In this document: piece after piece, positions 50,982 to 58,346 of the stretch
Layout: each line of letters opens with the position of its first letter
How positions within the stretch are numbered: position 1 is the first letter of the stretch
Origin: Streptomyces sp. NRRL B-3428
GTDB taxonomy: Bacteria > Actinomycetota > Actinomycetes > Streptomycetales > Streptomycetaceae
Length of the DNA stretch: 64,000 nucleotides
Direction of reading: 5' to 3'
NCBI GenBank assembly: GCA_000721375.1
Contig: JOGW01000026.1
Span: 36,756-100,755, forward strand
Position numbers and translations under genes: made by a program
Notes under the pieces: generated by a model
The model's input: only the letters and a program-made list of their open reading frames with translations
What the model was told of the DNA's origin: nothing
Databases searched by the model: none

Positions 50982-52145
50982 ATGAGCGCGTCACCGGCAC
51001 CGACGCGGCGCCGCCCCAAGGACCGCAAACAGCAGATCCTGACGCAGGCGCGCGAGCTGTTCGTCGAACGCGGATACCGCAACGTCTCGGTCGGAATGAT
51101 CACGGAGCGGGTCGGTATCACTCCGGCTGGGCTCTACCGTCACTTCGCCAACAAGACGGAACTGCTGGAGGCCGTCGTACGCGAGAGCTTCGGCGACCTG
51201 CCCATCCCTGCGGTGCGGTTCACGGACCTGGACACAGCGCTCGCCCTGGCTTGCGACATGGCGATGGAGCGGCCCTATCTGAGCACGCTCTGGTCACGCG
51301 AGGCCCGCCATCTGCCGCCCGAACTGCGCACCGAGATCCGCACCGCGCTGCGGGAGACCGCGAGCGCCTACGAGCGGCTCCTCCTCGCCGCACGTCCCGG
51401 ACTGTCCCGAGCCCAGGCGGACCTCCTGGCGTGGGCGCTCCAGTCGGTGATGACCGCGACGGCCATCCCCGGCCTGCGCGTCAGCGACCCGGGCCTGCCC
51501 GCTCTGCTGCGTGCGGTGGCGCAGACGGTGGCCCACACCCCACTGCGCAACGAGGTTGTCGCCTCGCGCGCGCCGCGTACGGGCATCGCCCCGGTCTCCA
51601 CCCGCGAACGGCTGCTCACGTCGGCGATGCGGCTGTTCGCCGAACGCGGCTACCACGAGACCTCGATGGCCGAGCTCGGCGCCGCCGCCGAAGTCACCGG
51701 CCCGAACCTCTACTCGTACTTCGACAACAAGGCGGCGGTGCTCCACGCGGTGTCCGACCGGGCCGCCCAAGCGCTGTGGATCGACCTCGGCCACACCCTG
51801 GCCGCGCACGACACCGCGCAGGAGGCGCTGCCCGAGCTGGCCTCGGGCTACGTCCGCATCGCCGCCGCGTGGTCGCCCGCCTCCGTACGCGACAGCGGTG
51901 AACCCGACATCATCGCGCTCGCGCTCGACCAGCAACGCGAGTACCTGGCCGAATGGATCGCCCTGCTGCGCGCCGCGCGTCCCGACCTCGATGCCACGAC
52001 GGCACGGACCCTGCCCCTGATCGCGTTCGCACTCGTCGACCAGCTCAGCCGCACACCCCACCTTGCGACCGGTGCGACCTTCGCCGGGGACCTGCGCGAC
52101 ATCACGCTGGCCGTGCTCGCCACACCGGCGCCCAGTGTGACCTAG
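50982..52145 (+). CDS. Tandem TetR-TetR fusion regulator
   Basis: Protein of 387 residues with two complete TetR units in one chain. Unit 1 has its HTH at about 17-62 (Q-I-L-T-Q-A-R-E-L-F-V-E-R-G-Y, I-T-P-A-G-L-Y-R-H-F). Unit 2 has its HTH at about 206-250 (R-L-L-T-S-A-M-R-L-F-A-E-R-G-Y, V-T-G-P-N-L-Y-S-Y-F). Each is followed by its own helical domain. Ordinary TetR proteins are about 200 residues and dimerise, so this chain may act as a pseudo-dimer or a two-DNA-site dimer. It is divergent from the thiolase/SDR genes, its probable targets. GGGGAG lies 5 nt before the ATG. Confidence 0.88.
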   Translation: MSASPAPTRRRPKDRKQQILTQARELFVERGYRNVSVGMITERVGITPAGLYRHFANKTELLEAVVRESFGDLPIPAVRFTDLDTALALACDMAMERPYLSTLWSREARHLPPELRTEIRTALRETASAYERLLLAARPGLSRAQADLLAWALQSVMTATAIPGLRVSDPGLPALLRAVAQTVAHTPLRNEVVASRAPRTGIAPVSTRERLLTSAMRLFAERGYHETSMAELGAAAEVTGPNLYSYFDNKAAVLHAVSDRAAQALWIDLGHTLAAHDTAQEALPELASGYVRIAAAWSPASVRDSGEPDIIALALDQQREYLAEWIALLRAARPDLDATTARTLPLIAFALVDQLSRTPHLATGATFAGDLRDITLAVLATPAPSVT

Positions 52146-52212
52146 ACGGCAGGACGGCAGGACGGCCGGCGGCTGTGCCCACTACTGTGGCCTGATCTCT
52201 CAGGGGGCCAGA

Positions 52213-53064
52213 TTGAAGCTCATCGATTCCGGCGCACGCGCCTGGGCTCTTGTCCTGCTGCTCGCCACCGGTTGCTCCTCCGCACCACAGGAGGCGCCTT
52301 CGCCACCGGCTCCGTCAACGGCCGCATCGCAGCCGGGCGGGTCGCACCCGGCCACCTCGCATCCCGCCACACCGAAGCCGACATCCTCGCCCCCGGCCAC
52401 CTCGCCCTCGGCCACCTCGCCGTCCGCATCCGAACCGGCGACGCGGGAGAGCCCGGCGGCCTCCCTGGACGCCGCGGTGTCGAAGATCGGGGACACCCAG
52501 TGGGCGCGCATCGTGTCCGCGGGAGCGTGGCGTCCTGAATGCCCGGTGGGGCGCGCCGAGTTGCGGCGTCTGGAGATGAACCACTGGGGTTTCGACGGCA
52601 AGGTGCATCGCGGCTCCCTGGTCGTCCGCGACGACGTGACGGACAGCCTGGTCCGTGTCTTCACGGAGCTGTTCGAGGAGCGCTTCCCGATCCGCCGGAT
52701 GGAACCGATCGAGGCGTACGGCGGAGACGACGACGCCTCCATGCGCGCCGACAACACCTCCGCCTTCAACTGCCGCCGACAGGGCCAGGCGAACGCCCCC
52801 TCCACGAAGTCCCCACACGCGAACGGGCGCGCGGTCGACATCAATCCCATGGAGAACCCGTGGATGGACGGGCGATGCGACTGCTGGGAACCCAGCGCCA
52901 CCCACAGCAGTCGCACCCCGGGCCGCGGCAAGATCCTCGAAAACGGCCCGGTCTGGCGGGCGTTCACCACCGAGGGATGGATCTGGCAGGACATCTCCAC
53001 GGCTGACTACCAGCACTTCGACACCGGGTATCCGTCCCGTCCGCTGCCTGACGGGACCGGCTGA
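52213..53064 (+). CDS. M15-family D-Ala-D-Ala carboxypeptidase-like lipoprotein
   Basis: Surface lipoprotein of 283 residues. TTG at 52213 follows AGGGGG; the lipobox L-A-T-G-C gives Cys21. A Ser/Pro/Thr-rich spacer (about 24-85), encoded by repeat-like DNA, reaches through the wall. The M15_4 peptidase domain (about 100-275) carries the zinc-site segment S-P-H-A-N-G-R-A-V-D-I-N and the C-terminal Y-Q-H-F-D-T-G. Members trim peptidoglycan stem peptides. It is an isolated gene downstream of the tandem TetR gene. Confidence 0.85.
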   Translation: MKLIDSGARAWALVLLLATGCSSAPQEAPSPPAPSTAASQPGGSHPATSHPATPKPTSSPPATSPSATSPSASEPATRESPAASLDAAVSKIGDTQWARIVSAGAWRPECPVGRAELRRLEMNHWGFDGKVHRGSLVVRDDVTDSLVRVFTELFEERFPIRRMEPIEAYGGDDDASMRADNTSAFNCRRQGQANAPSTKSPHANGRAVDINPMENPWMDGRCDCWEPSATHSSRTPGRGKILENGPVWRAFTTEGWIWQDISTADYQHFDTGYPSRPLPDGTG

Positions 53065-53085
53065 CCGTACGCCGCGCGCACCCGA

Positions 53086-53340
53086 CGCCCGCAGACTCTG
53101 GGTCTGGTGATCCGCAGGCCGCCCGAACTTCTGAGCGCCGATCCGTTCTTCCCGCAGTTCGCCGCGGGTGTCGAAACGGCCCATTCCCCGCTCGGCTACG
53201 CCCTCTTGCTGCAGGTCGTACCCGACGCGCCCACGACGACGGTCCATCAGGACGTGCTCGCCGGGAAGCTGCAGGATCTTGAGCTGCCCGAGGTGCGGTT
53301 GATGATGCGGGGCAGCGCCGCGCCGGCGCCTGGCCGGTGA
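53086..53340 (+). pseudogene. LacI-family regulator remnant
   Basis: The frame from about 53086 encodes a segment characteristic of the start of the LacI effector domain (T-L-G-L-V-I-R-R-P-P-E-L-L and D-P-F-F-P-Q-F). It then jumps in frame to what looks like the C-terminal end of such a protein (L-E-L-P-E-V-R-L-M-M-R-G-S-A-A-P). The HTH domain and most of the effector core are gone, so only about 85 residues remain of a normal 340. There is no credible start for a functional protein. This is another internally deleted gene in the zone. Confidence 0.7.
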
Positions 53341-53353
53341 TGATGCGGCAGTC

Positions 53354-53920
53354 TCAGGCAGCCCCGTACACCACGTCCAGCAGGCCGTTCACGAACTCGT
53401 CGAGATCGTCGAGTCCGGCCGCCGTCCGCGTGGCGGGGCCCGCGGCCACGAGATGGGGCAGTGCGCCGTGCAGCGCCAGGACGACGGCGGCGCTGCGCTG
53501 CGCGGTCACGGCCAGGCCCGCGCTGCGCTGTGCTTGCTCGAAGTACGCGAAGTCGGCGACTGCGAACTCGTCGAGAGGCGCCGCGAGCCACGGCGTACGG
53601 GCCGCCTCGCGCTGCAGCTCCAAAAGGGCGCGCACCCGGACGCAGCCGGCCCCCACGACGTGTTCGAGGAGCGCACGCAGCAGGGCGGCAACGCCGGCGC
53701 GGTCGACGGGCGCGGGTCGGGGGATCGCCGCATGCAGTTCCATGATGCGCTCCAGGCTGGCCCGCAACAGCGCGTCCCTGGTGGGGAAGTAGTTCTTGGT
53801 GGTGCCCTGCGGCACTTCGGCCGAGGCGTCTACGGCGCGGTGCGTCAGGCCCCGACTGCCGGCCTCCGCCAGCACTTCGATGGCCGCGTCCCTGAGGCGA
53901 TCGCGTCTTTCCTGATTCAC
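53354..53920 (-). CDS. TetR-family regulator
   Basis: Regulator of 188 residues. The HTH covers about 5-50 (R-D-R-L-R-D-A-A-I-E-V-L-A-E-A-G, V-P-Q-G-T-T-K-N-Y-F), and the C-terminal helical domain is rich in Ala and Leu. The GTG at 53920 is only 8 bp from a 36-bp palindrome that it shares with the divergent esterase gene. It should repress both genes. The ligand is unknown. Confidence 0.87.
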   Translation of the reverse strand: MNQERRDRLRDAAIEVLAEAGSRGLTHRAVDASAEVPQGTTKNYFPTRDALLRASLERIMELHAAIPRPAPVDRAGVAALLRALLEHVVGAGCVRVRALLELQREAARTPWLAAPLDEFAVADFAYFEQAQRSAGLAVTAQRSAAVVLALHGALPHLVAAGPATRTAAGLDDLDEFVNGLLDVVYGAA

Positions 53921-53928
53921 GTATCCAA

Positions 53929-53964
53929 AAGTACCCCATCCGTGGTACCACAGATGTGGTACTT
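53929..53964. promoter_or_regulatory. 36-bp palindromic TetR operator
   Basis: AAGTACC ... GGTACTT arms surround a central GTGGTACCAC, giving a palindrome centred between 53946 and 53947 with 32 of 36 symmetric positions. It overlaps the promoter space between the TetR start (53920) and the esterase start (53995). The length suggests two TetR dimers bound side by side. Confidence 0.75.
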
Positions 53965-53994
53965 CGCAGTGAACGTCGAACGGGAGTGATTCTG

Positions 53995-55128
53995 GTGGCA
54001 GTTGGTTATCTGGTGACCGTGGTCTTAGCCGCGCTGATCGTGGTGTTCTGCATGCTCTCGATCCGCGGACCGAAGCCGCTCTTCTACTTCAGCTACCGGC
54101 TCGGTCTGGTCTTCAACGAGATTCCGCATGTCGCCCTTTACGGGTTGGTGGTGGCGACCGCGCTGGCCTTCGCGGAGGGGGACATCGCCACGGCCGCCGA
54201 CTGGGCGGCCGTCGGTCTGGGCGCGGTGTCGGCCGTCGGTCTCCTGGTGGTCGCCCGGCGCGGGATCCGGACGGCCCCCGTGGTCGGGCGCGCCCTGGAC
54301 GAGGCACTCGGCGCCGGGACGGCCACCCGCCGCCGACCTCCGCTGGCCCGCATTCTGCTCAGGCCCTTCCTCCGCCGCCGCGGCGACGTCTTGCGTGTGC
54401 GCAACCTCAGCTACGGGGACGCGGGCACCCGCAACCTGCTCGACGTCTACCACCACCGCTCGCGCCCCGAGGGCGGCCCGATACTGATCCACTTCCATGG
54501 CGGCCACTACGACCAGGGCCGCAAGGACACCCAGTCGCTGCCCCTGCTCTACCGGCTCGCGAGCAAGGGCTGGATCTGCATCAGCGCCAACTACCGCCTG
54601 CAGCCCGCCTTCTCCCACCCCGACCATCTGATCGACGCGAAGAAGGTCATCGCCTGGGCCCGCGAGCACGCCCACGAGTACGGCGCGTACCCGACGGCCG
54701 AGGTCTTCGTATCGGGCAGTTCCGCGGGCGCACACTTGACGGCGCAGGCCGCCCTGACCGCCAACGAGCCCGCCTACCAGCCGGGGTTCGAGGACGCGGA
54801 CACCTCGGTCACCGCAGCCATCGCACTCAACGGCTTCCTCGGCGCGACCTCCGACAGCGACCCGGCGACCGACCCGGTGCAACTCGTCCGGGCGGACGCA
54901 CCGCCCTTCCTCATCGCGCACGGCGACCTGGACGAGCTGGTGCCGACGGATAACCCCAAGGCGCTCGTCACGGCCCTGCGCTCCGTCTCCACCTCACCAG
55001 TCGTATACGCCGAACTCCCGGGCGGACACCACGCCTTCGACCTCTTCCACTCCTTCCGCTTCGAGGCACTCATCGACGGCATCGAGGATTTCGCCACGTG
55101 GGTGCGGGCGCGGAAGCAGGCGCTCTAG
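53995..55128 (+). CDS. Membrane-anchored HSL-type alpha/beta esterase with a TTA codon
   Basis: Protein of 377 residues with three N-terminal transmembrane segments (about 3-22, 43-60, 72-87) followed by an alpha/beta-hydrolase_3 domain. The HGG oxyanion motif is H-F-H-G-G-H and the nucleophile Ser243 lies in G-S-S-A-G. The acid is in H-G-D-L-D-E and the His in G-G-H-H-A-F. Codon 11 is TTA (54025-54027), the rare leucine codon read by bldA tRNA, so expression is probably tied to development. GTG 53995 has GGGAG 8 nt upstream. It is divergent from the TetR repressor across the 36-bp palindrome. Confidence 0.82.
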   Translation: MAVGYLVTVVLAALIVVFCMLSIRGPKPLFYFSYRLGLVFNEIPHVALYGLVVATALAFAEGDIATAADWAAVGLGAVSAVGLLVVARRGIRTAPVVGRALDEALGAGTATRRRPPLARILLRPFLRRRGDVLRVRNLSYGDAGTRNLLDVYHHRSRPEGGPILIHFHGGHYDQGRKDTQSLPLLYRLASKGWICISANYRLQPAFSHPDHLIDAKKVIAWAREHAHEYGAYPTAEVFVSGSSAGAHLTAQAALTANEPAYQPGFEDADTSVTAAIALNGFLGATSDSDPATDPVQLVRADAPPFLIAHGDLDELVPTDNPKALVTALRSVSTSPVVYAELPGGHHAFDLFHSFRFEALIDGIEDFATWVRARKQAL

Positions 55129-55167
55129 GTGCGGATCGTCGTGCTGCGCCGACGGTGCCGTGAACGA

Positions 55168-55209
55168 CAGGAGCGGCAGGGCAGGAGCGGCAGGGCAGGA
55201 GCGGCGGGG
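55168..55209. repeat. 14-bp tandem repeat, three copies
   Basis: CAGGAGCGGCAGGG is repeated at 55168-55181, 55182-55195 and (with one change) 55196-55209, between the convergent esterase and hypothetical genes. It is probably a slippage-prone microsatellite. Confidence 0.65.
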
Positions 55210-55212
55210 CGA

Positions 55213-55641
55213 TCACGCGGGTCGGCACGGCATCCACACGGTGGACAACACGTGTGGCTCACCGCCGAGGTCATGGGAGTCGTTGCGGGTCAGCTGCCGA
55301 TCCAGAGGACCGCTCACCGCCACCGCGTCGTCCCCGTCCGTCGCACGCAATCCAGTGCCCAGGTCCAGGCTCCACTTGACCAGTGCCACAGTCACCTCGG
55401 GCTCGTGCCAGGGCAATCCGGCGGTGACGTCCGCGAAGTGACGGTTGAACGACGTCGCCAGCCATCGGCCGAGTTCCGCATCTGGACCGATCACCCGGAC
55501 TTGACCGACGTCGCCGTACACGAGCGCATGCCCTGCACCTCGCTCCGACCAGTCCACTCTCCACACCGATGCGTAGGTCCGATCCCTAGGGCCGGTGATC
55601 AGGCGCCGGCCCCGTCCTGCGGTGAGGTTGCCATCGGGCAT
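55213..55641 (-). CDS. Hypothetical protein
   Basis: Reading frame of 142 residues whose composition looks genuinely coded (T-Y-A-S-V-W-R-V-D-W, H-A-L-V-Y-G-D-V-G-Q-V-R-V-I-G-P-D, L-S-T-V-W-M-P-C). No transmembrane segment or recognisable motif was found, and I cannot assign a family. The ATG at 55641 lacks a clear Shine-Dalgarno sequence. It could be a cytosolic protein of unknown role or a shortened member of a larger family. Confidence 0.5.
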   Translation of the reverse strand: MPDGNLTAGRGRRLITGPRDRTYASVWRVDWSERGAGHALVYGDVGQVRVIGPDAELGRWLATSFNRHFADVTAGLPWHEPEVTVALVKWSLDLGTGLRATDGDDAVAVSGPLDRQLTRNDSHDLGGEPHVLSTVWMPCRPA

Positions 55642-56337
55642 CGCGTCGAATCCGACGGCGATGTTGTATGCGCCCTTGTTATCGCGGCGGCAGGTGTGTC
55701 GTCATCGTGTGTAATCGTTGAAGGATGTACGTCAACTCGCCCCGTAACCGGATCATTTGCGGAGGTGGCGAGTAGCGTTGATCGAGTGCATTCGCCGTCG
55801 TCCTGCGCCCGTGCTCGAGGTACGGAACGGCAGGGGCGTGAGACGGCCGTCGCCAGGTCGCGTGGCGACGGCCGTCGAATGCGCGAGGAGTGAGGCTCCC
55901 CCTCATCACCTCCTCGCGCGGTGCCCTCAAACGGCTGGGGCGGGAGTCGCCCAGCCCATGACGAGGGCAGCGGCTGGAACCGCGGAGGTCGGCGACGCGG
56001 TTCCAGCGAGCCCGTTGTCCATGTCGGCTCGGGGACTGGGAACCGGGGGTGGGTTTCCGCGCACTCGCCGAGAGCGCCGTATTTCTCCACCGACCCACAA
56101 TGCTAGAAGGCCCACGCCTTGATCGGAACCATCCCTGATCTGGCGCTCTGCCTTGCGGGATGGGCTCGAGTCGGGGGCTGGTGGCCGACGAGACGGTTAA
56201 AAGCCTGATCGACACGATCCGCCGTGCTGCGTGGAGGTGCCACCCCTGTGCCTGGACGCCGGCCACCGCACGCACAGCGCGGCCGCCCCAGCCCGCCACC
56301 TCGTTCGAGGCAGGATCCGGGGACGTACCGTGGCCGC
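55642..56337. other. Non-coding stretch with three long hairpins
   Basis: This 696-bp stretch has no convincing gene. It contains three perfect dyads. GACGGCCGTCGCC (55842-55854) pairs with 55864-55876. GCGCGAGGAG (55881-55890) pairs with 55910-55919, with an inner TGAGG/CCTCA stem. GCTGGAACCGCG (55973-55984) pairs with 55996-56007. They follow one another within 170 bp. They may be terminators for the facing genes or parts of a structured RNA. The lower-GC portion at 55660-55760 could be a promoter. Confidence 0.5.
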
Positions 56338-56643
56338 ATGGCGATATCTGTTGGCCTCACCCTCGATGTCTCCGGACTGCAGCCCGGAGAACAGACCGTC
56401 CGTGTCACGGAGGCGCTGACCGCGTTCCTCGTTGAGCACGACCTCGACCGAGACGTGTCGGTGGACAGAAGGCCGGATCCGGGCACTGTGTCCGCCTGGA
56501 GCGAGTTCCCCATCATCGTGACGCGCTTCGGCGCCTGGTCCGACAAGCTCGAACAGGCCTGGCAGGAAACGCTGCACACGATCGCACCCGACGCCAAGTT
56601 CGCGCTGCGCTGGAGCTTCGAGGACGACGACGAGGCCTACTAG
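56338..56643 (+). CDS. Hypothetical protein, about 101 residues
   Basis: Small acidic protein (V-G-L-T-L-D-V-S-G-L-Q-P-G-E-Q, W-S-E-F-P-I-I-V-T-R-F-G, C-terminal F-E-D-D-D-E-A-Y) with good codon use from ATG 56338. There is no signal peptide, membrane segment or known motif. Its regular alternation of hydrophobic and polar residues suggests a compact alpha/beta fold. It is an isolated gene; function unknown. Confidence 0.6.
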   Translation: MAISVGLTLDVSGLQPGEQTVRVTEALTAFLVEHDLDRDVSVDRRPDPGTVSAWSEFPIIVTRFGAWSDKLEQAWQETLHTIAPDAKFALRWSFEDDDEAY

Positions 56644-56705
56644 GGCGCCGCCCGGATCGCCCTGCCGCTGGCTGCGGCAGGGCGAAGGGGGGAGCGCCGC
56701 AGCAG

Positions 56706-58136
56706 TCAGCAGCCGATGGTGCCCGCGCGCAGGGCATGTCCGCCGGTGTTGCCGTCGTCGGACCAGACGACGGATTTGGCGCCGGCGACGCACTCGCCGG
56801 CCAGGGCGAAGCCTTCGTTGTTGAGGTTGGACATGCCGCCGGGACGGTTGTAGGCGGCGGTGGTGGCGAAGGCACCGGTCGTGTCGATCTTCATCGTGCG
56901 GTGCTGCCCGCTGCAGTTGTCGTCGCAGACGAGCCACAGGCGTGAGGTCTGCGGCTCCCACTGCAGTTCCATGACGCCCGCCATGCCGCTGCTGAGCGAG
57001 GCGACGCGCGTGTAGGCGCCCGTGTCCGTGAGGACGTAACCGTAGAGCGACCCGGTGCCTTCGACGCCGACGAAGAACACCCCGCCGGTGTGCGCGGTGT
57101 ACCGGCTCGGGTCGTAGGCCGCGCCGGTCGACTCGTCCTTGAAGCCGGCCGAGGTCAGGGCGCTGTCGGGTATCCAAGTGATCGCTTCGAAACCGGCGTT
57201 GGAGCCGACCGACGGCAGATTCGAGGTCAGGTTCCATTCCCGGGTGGCGCTCAGCGTGCTGTTCGTCCCGGTCACGTCGTAACGCAGAACCGACAGCCGG
57301 CTCGTTCCCGACGCGTCACCGTTGCGCTCGCTGGCCACGAACACACCGCCCGCGGACCCGGACCCGGCCCCGGTGACCGTGACGCCCTCGCTGTCGGGGG
57401 CACCCGAACCGCCGGTGAAGCGCAGCGTCTTGCCGGCACTCCACCCGCTCGCGGTGTCCGGCTGCCAGCCGCCGGAGCCGTTCGACACGAGCCGCCACAG
57501 CTTGCCGCTGTTCTGCGCTGCCCACAGCACCCCGCCCTCCTGGTGGAGGCCGCTGAGGTCGGAGCCGAAGACGTTCGACGCGTCGGCGGTGGTGACCGTG
57601 CTGCTGCCCGGCCACGCCGACGGGGTGACACCCCCGCCACCCCCGCCGCCGCAGTTGTTCGCGGCGCCCAGCGTCAAGGTCGCGGCCTGGCCGAAGGAAC
57701 CGCTGCCGTCGGGGCAGCGCGACCACGAAGCGCTGGAGTGGCTCGACCAGCTGAAGCTGTCGACGAGGGTGGATCCGTCCGCCAGATACAGCCGCGCCTT
57801 GTCGCTCGAGCCGAGCCCGAACGCGTCGTGGACGTCGAACGCCCGGAACCCGCCCGGGGCGAGCGTGGTCCCCGAACCGATCGTGTACTTGGAACTGCTG
57901 TTGGAGTCCTTGAGGATCCAGCCCGACAGGTCGACCGTGCCCGCGCCCTTGTTGTGGAGCTCGATCGAATCGTTGGTGCTTCCGGTGGTCACCACCTCGT
58001 TGAGACGGATGTCGTCGGCCGTCGCGGCGTGCGCCGGCGTTGCGGTGAACACTCCGGCCAGCAGCGCCGGGCCGGCGACAGCGGCGAGAAGGAGGGAGAG
58101 CCTGCGGCGCCACCGAGGTGTACGCGATTCGATCAC
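56706..58136 (-). CDS. Secreted lamin-tail-domain protein
   Basis: Extracellular protein of 476 residues. The signal peptide (about 8-39) ends A-H-A-A. A lamin-tail domain (about 40-150; I-R-L-N-E-V-V-T-T-G and L-S-G-W-I-L-K-D) is followed by a poly-Gly linker (residues about 160-166). A C-terminal beta-rich domain follows, with repeated G-V-F-F-V-G-V and L-W-L-V-C-D-D-N-C segments that suggest a propeller-like fold. Lamin-tail modules in secreted bacterial proteins often accompany nucleases or esterases, but no catalytic motif is evident. GTG 58136 has AGGA upstream; the frame is open to 58223. Confidence 0.75.
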   Translation of the reverse strand: MIESRTPRWRRRLSLLLAAVAGPALLAGVFTATPAHAATADDIRLNEVVTTGSTNDSIELHNKGAGTVDLSGWILKDSNSSSKYTIGSGTTLAPGGFRAFDVHDAFGLGSSDKARLYLADGSTLVDSFSWSSHSSASWSRCPDGSGSFGQAATLTLGAANNCGGGGGGGVTPSAWPGSSTVTTADASNVFGSDLSGLHQEGGVLWAAQNSGKLWRLVSNGSGGWQPDTASGWSAGKTLRFTGGSGAPDSEGVTVTGAGSGSAGGVFVASERNGDASGTSRLSVLRYDVTGTNSTLSATREWNLTSNLPSVGSNAGFEAITWIPDSALTSAGFKDESTGAAYDPSRYTAHTGGVFFVGVEGTGSLYGYVLTDTGAYTRVASLSSGMAGVMELQWEPQTSRLWLVCDDNCSGQHRTMKIDTTGAFATTAAYNRPGGMSNLNNEGFALAGECVAGAKSVVWSDDGNTGGHALRAGTIGC

Positions 58137-58346
58137 GGTGCCCGTCCTGGGGTCGTTCTGAAAGGTCGGCCCCACCGTCGCGATTCGCACCCGACGTACG
58201 CATGTCCATTCGAGTGAGATCATGGTTAATGCAGTAAGAACACGGAGCGTCGGCAGGCGGGTTGTGTGCGCTGGAACGCCGTCCCCGCAGCCCTGGGCGG
58301 AGGTTCACACTCCGGATTGTCAGTGGTCAGGGGCAGGATGGTTCCC

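Noticed and set aside
52315..53247. Minus-strand frame opposite the M15 peptidase and LacI remnant
   Set aside because: Low-complexity Arg/Gly sequence, opposite a peptidase with clear metal-site motifs.
47888..53340. Mobile element as the cause of gene decay
   Set aside because: No transposase, integrase, terminal inverted repeats or target duplications were seen; the lesions are deletions.
55168..55209. CRISPR-like repeats
   Set aside because: The 14-bp units are directly adjacent without spacers and no cas genes are present; it is a simple tandem repeat.
55679..56299. Possible minus-strand gene in the 55.6-56.3 kb gap
   Set aside because: Codon use and amino-acid composition are not protein-like and the frame runs through the three hairpins.
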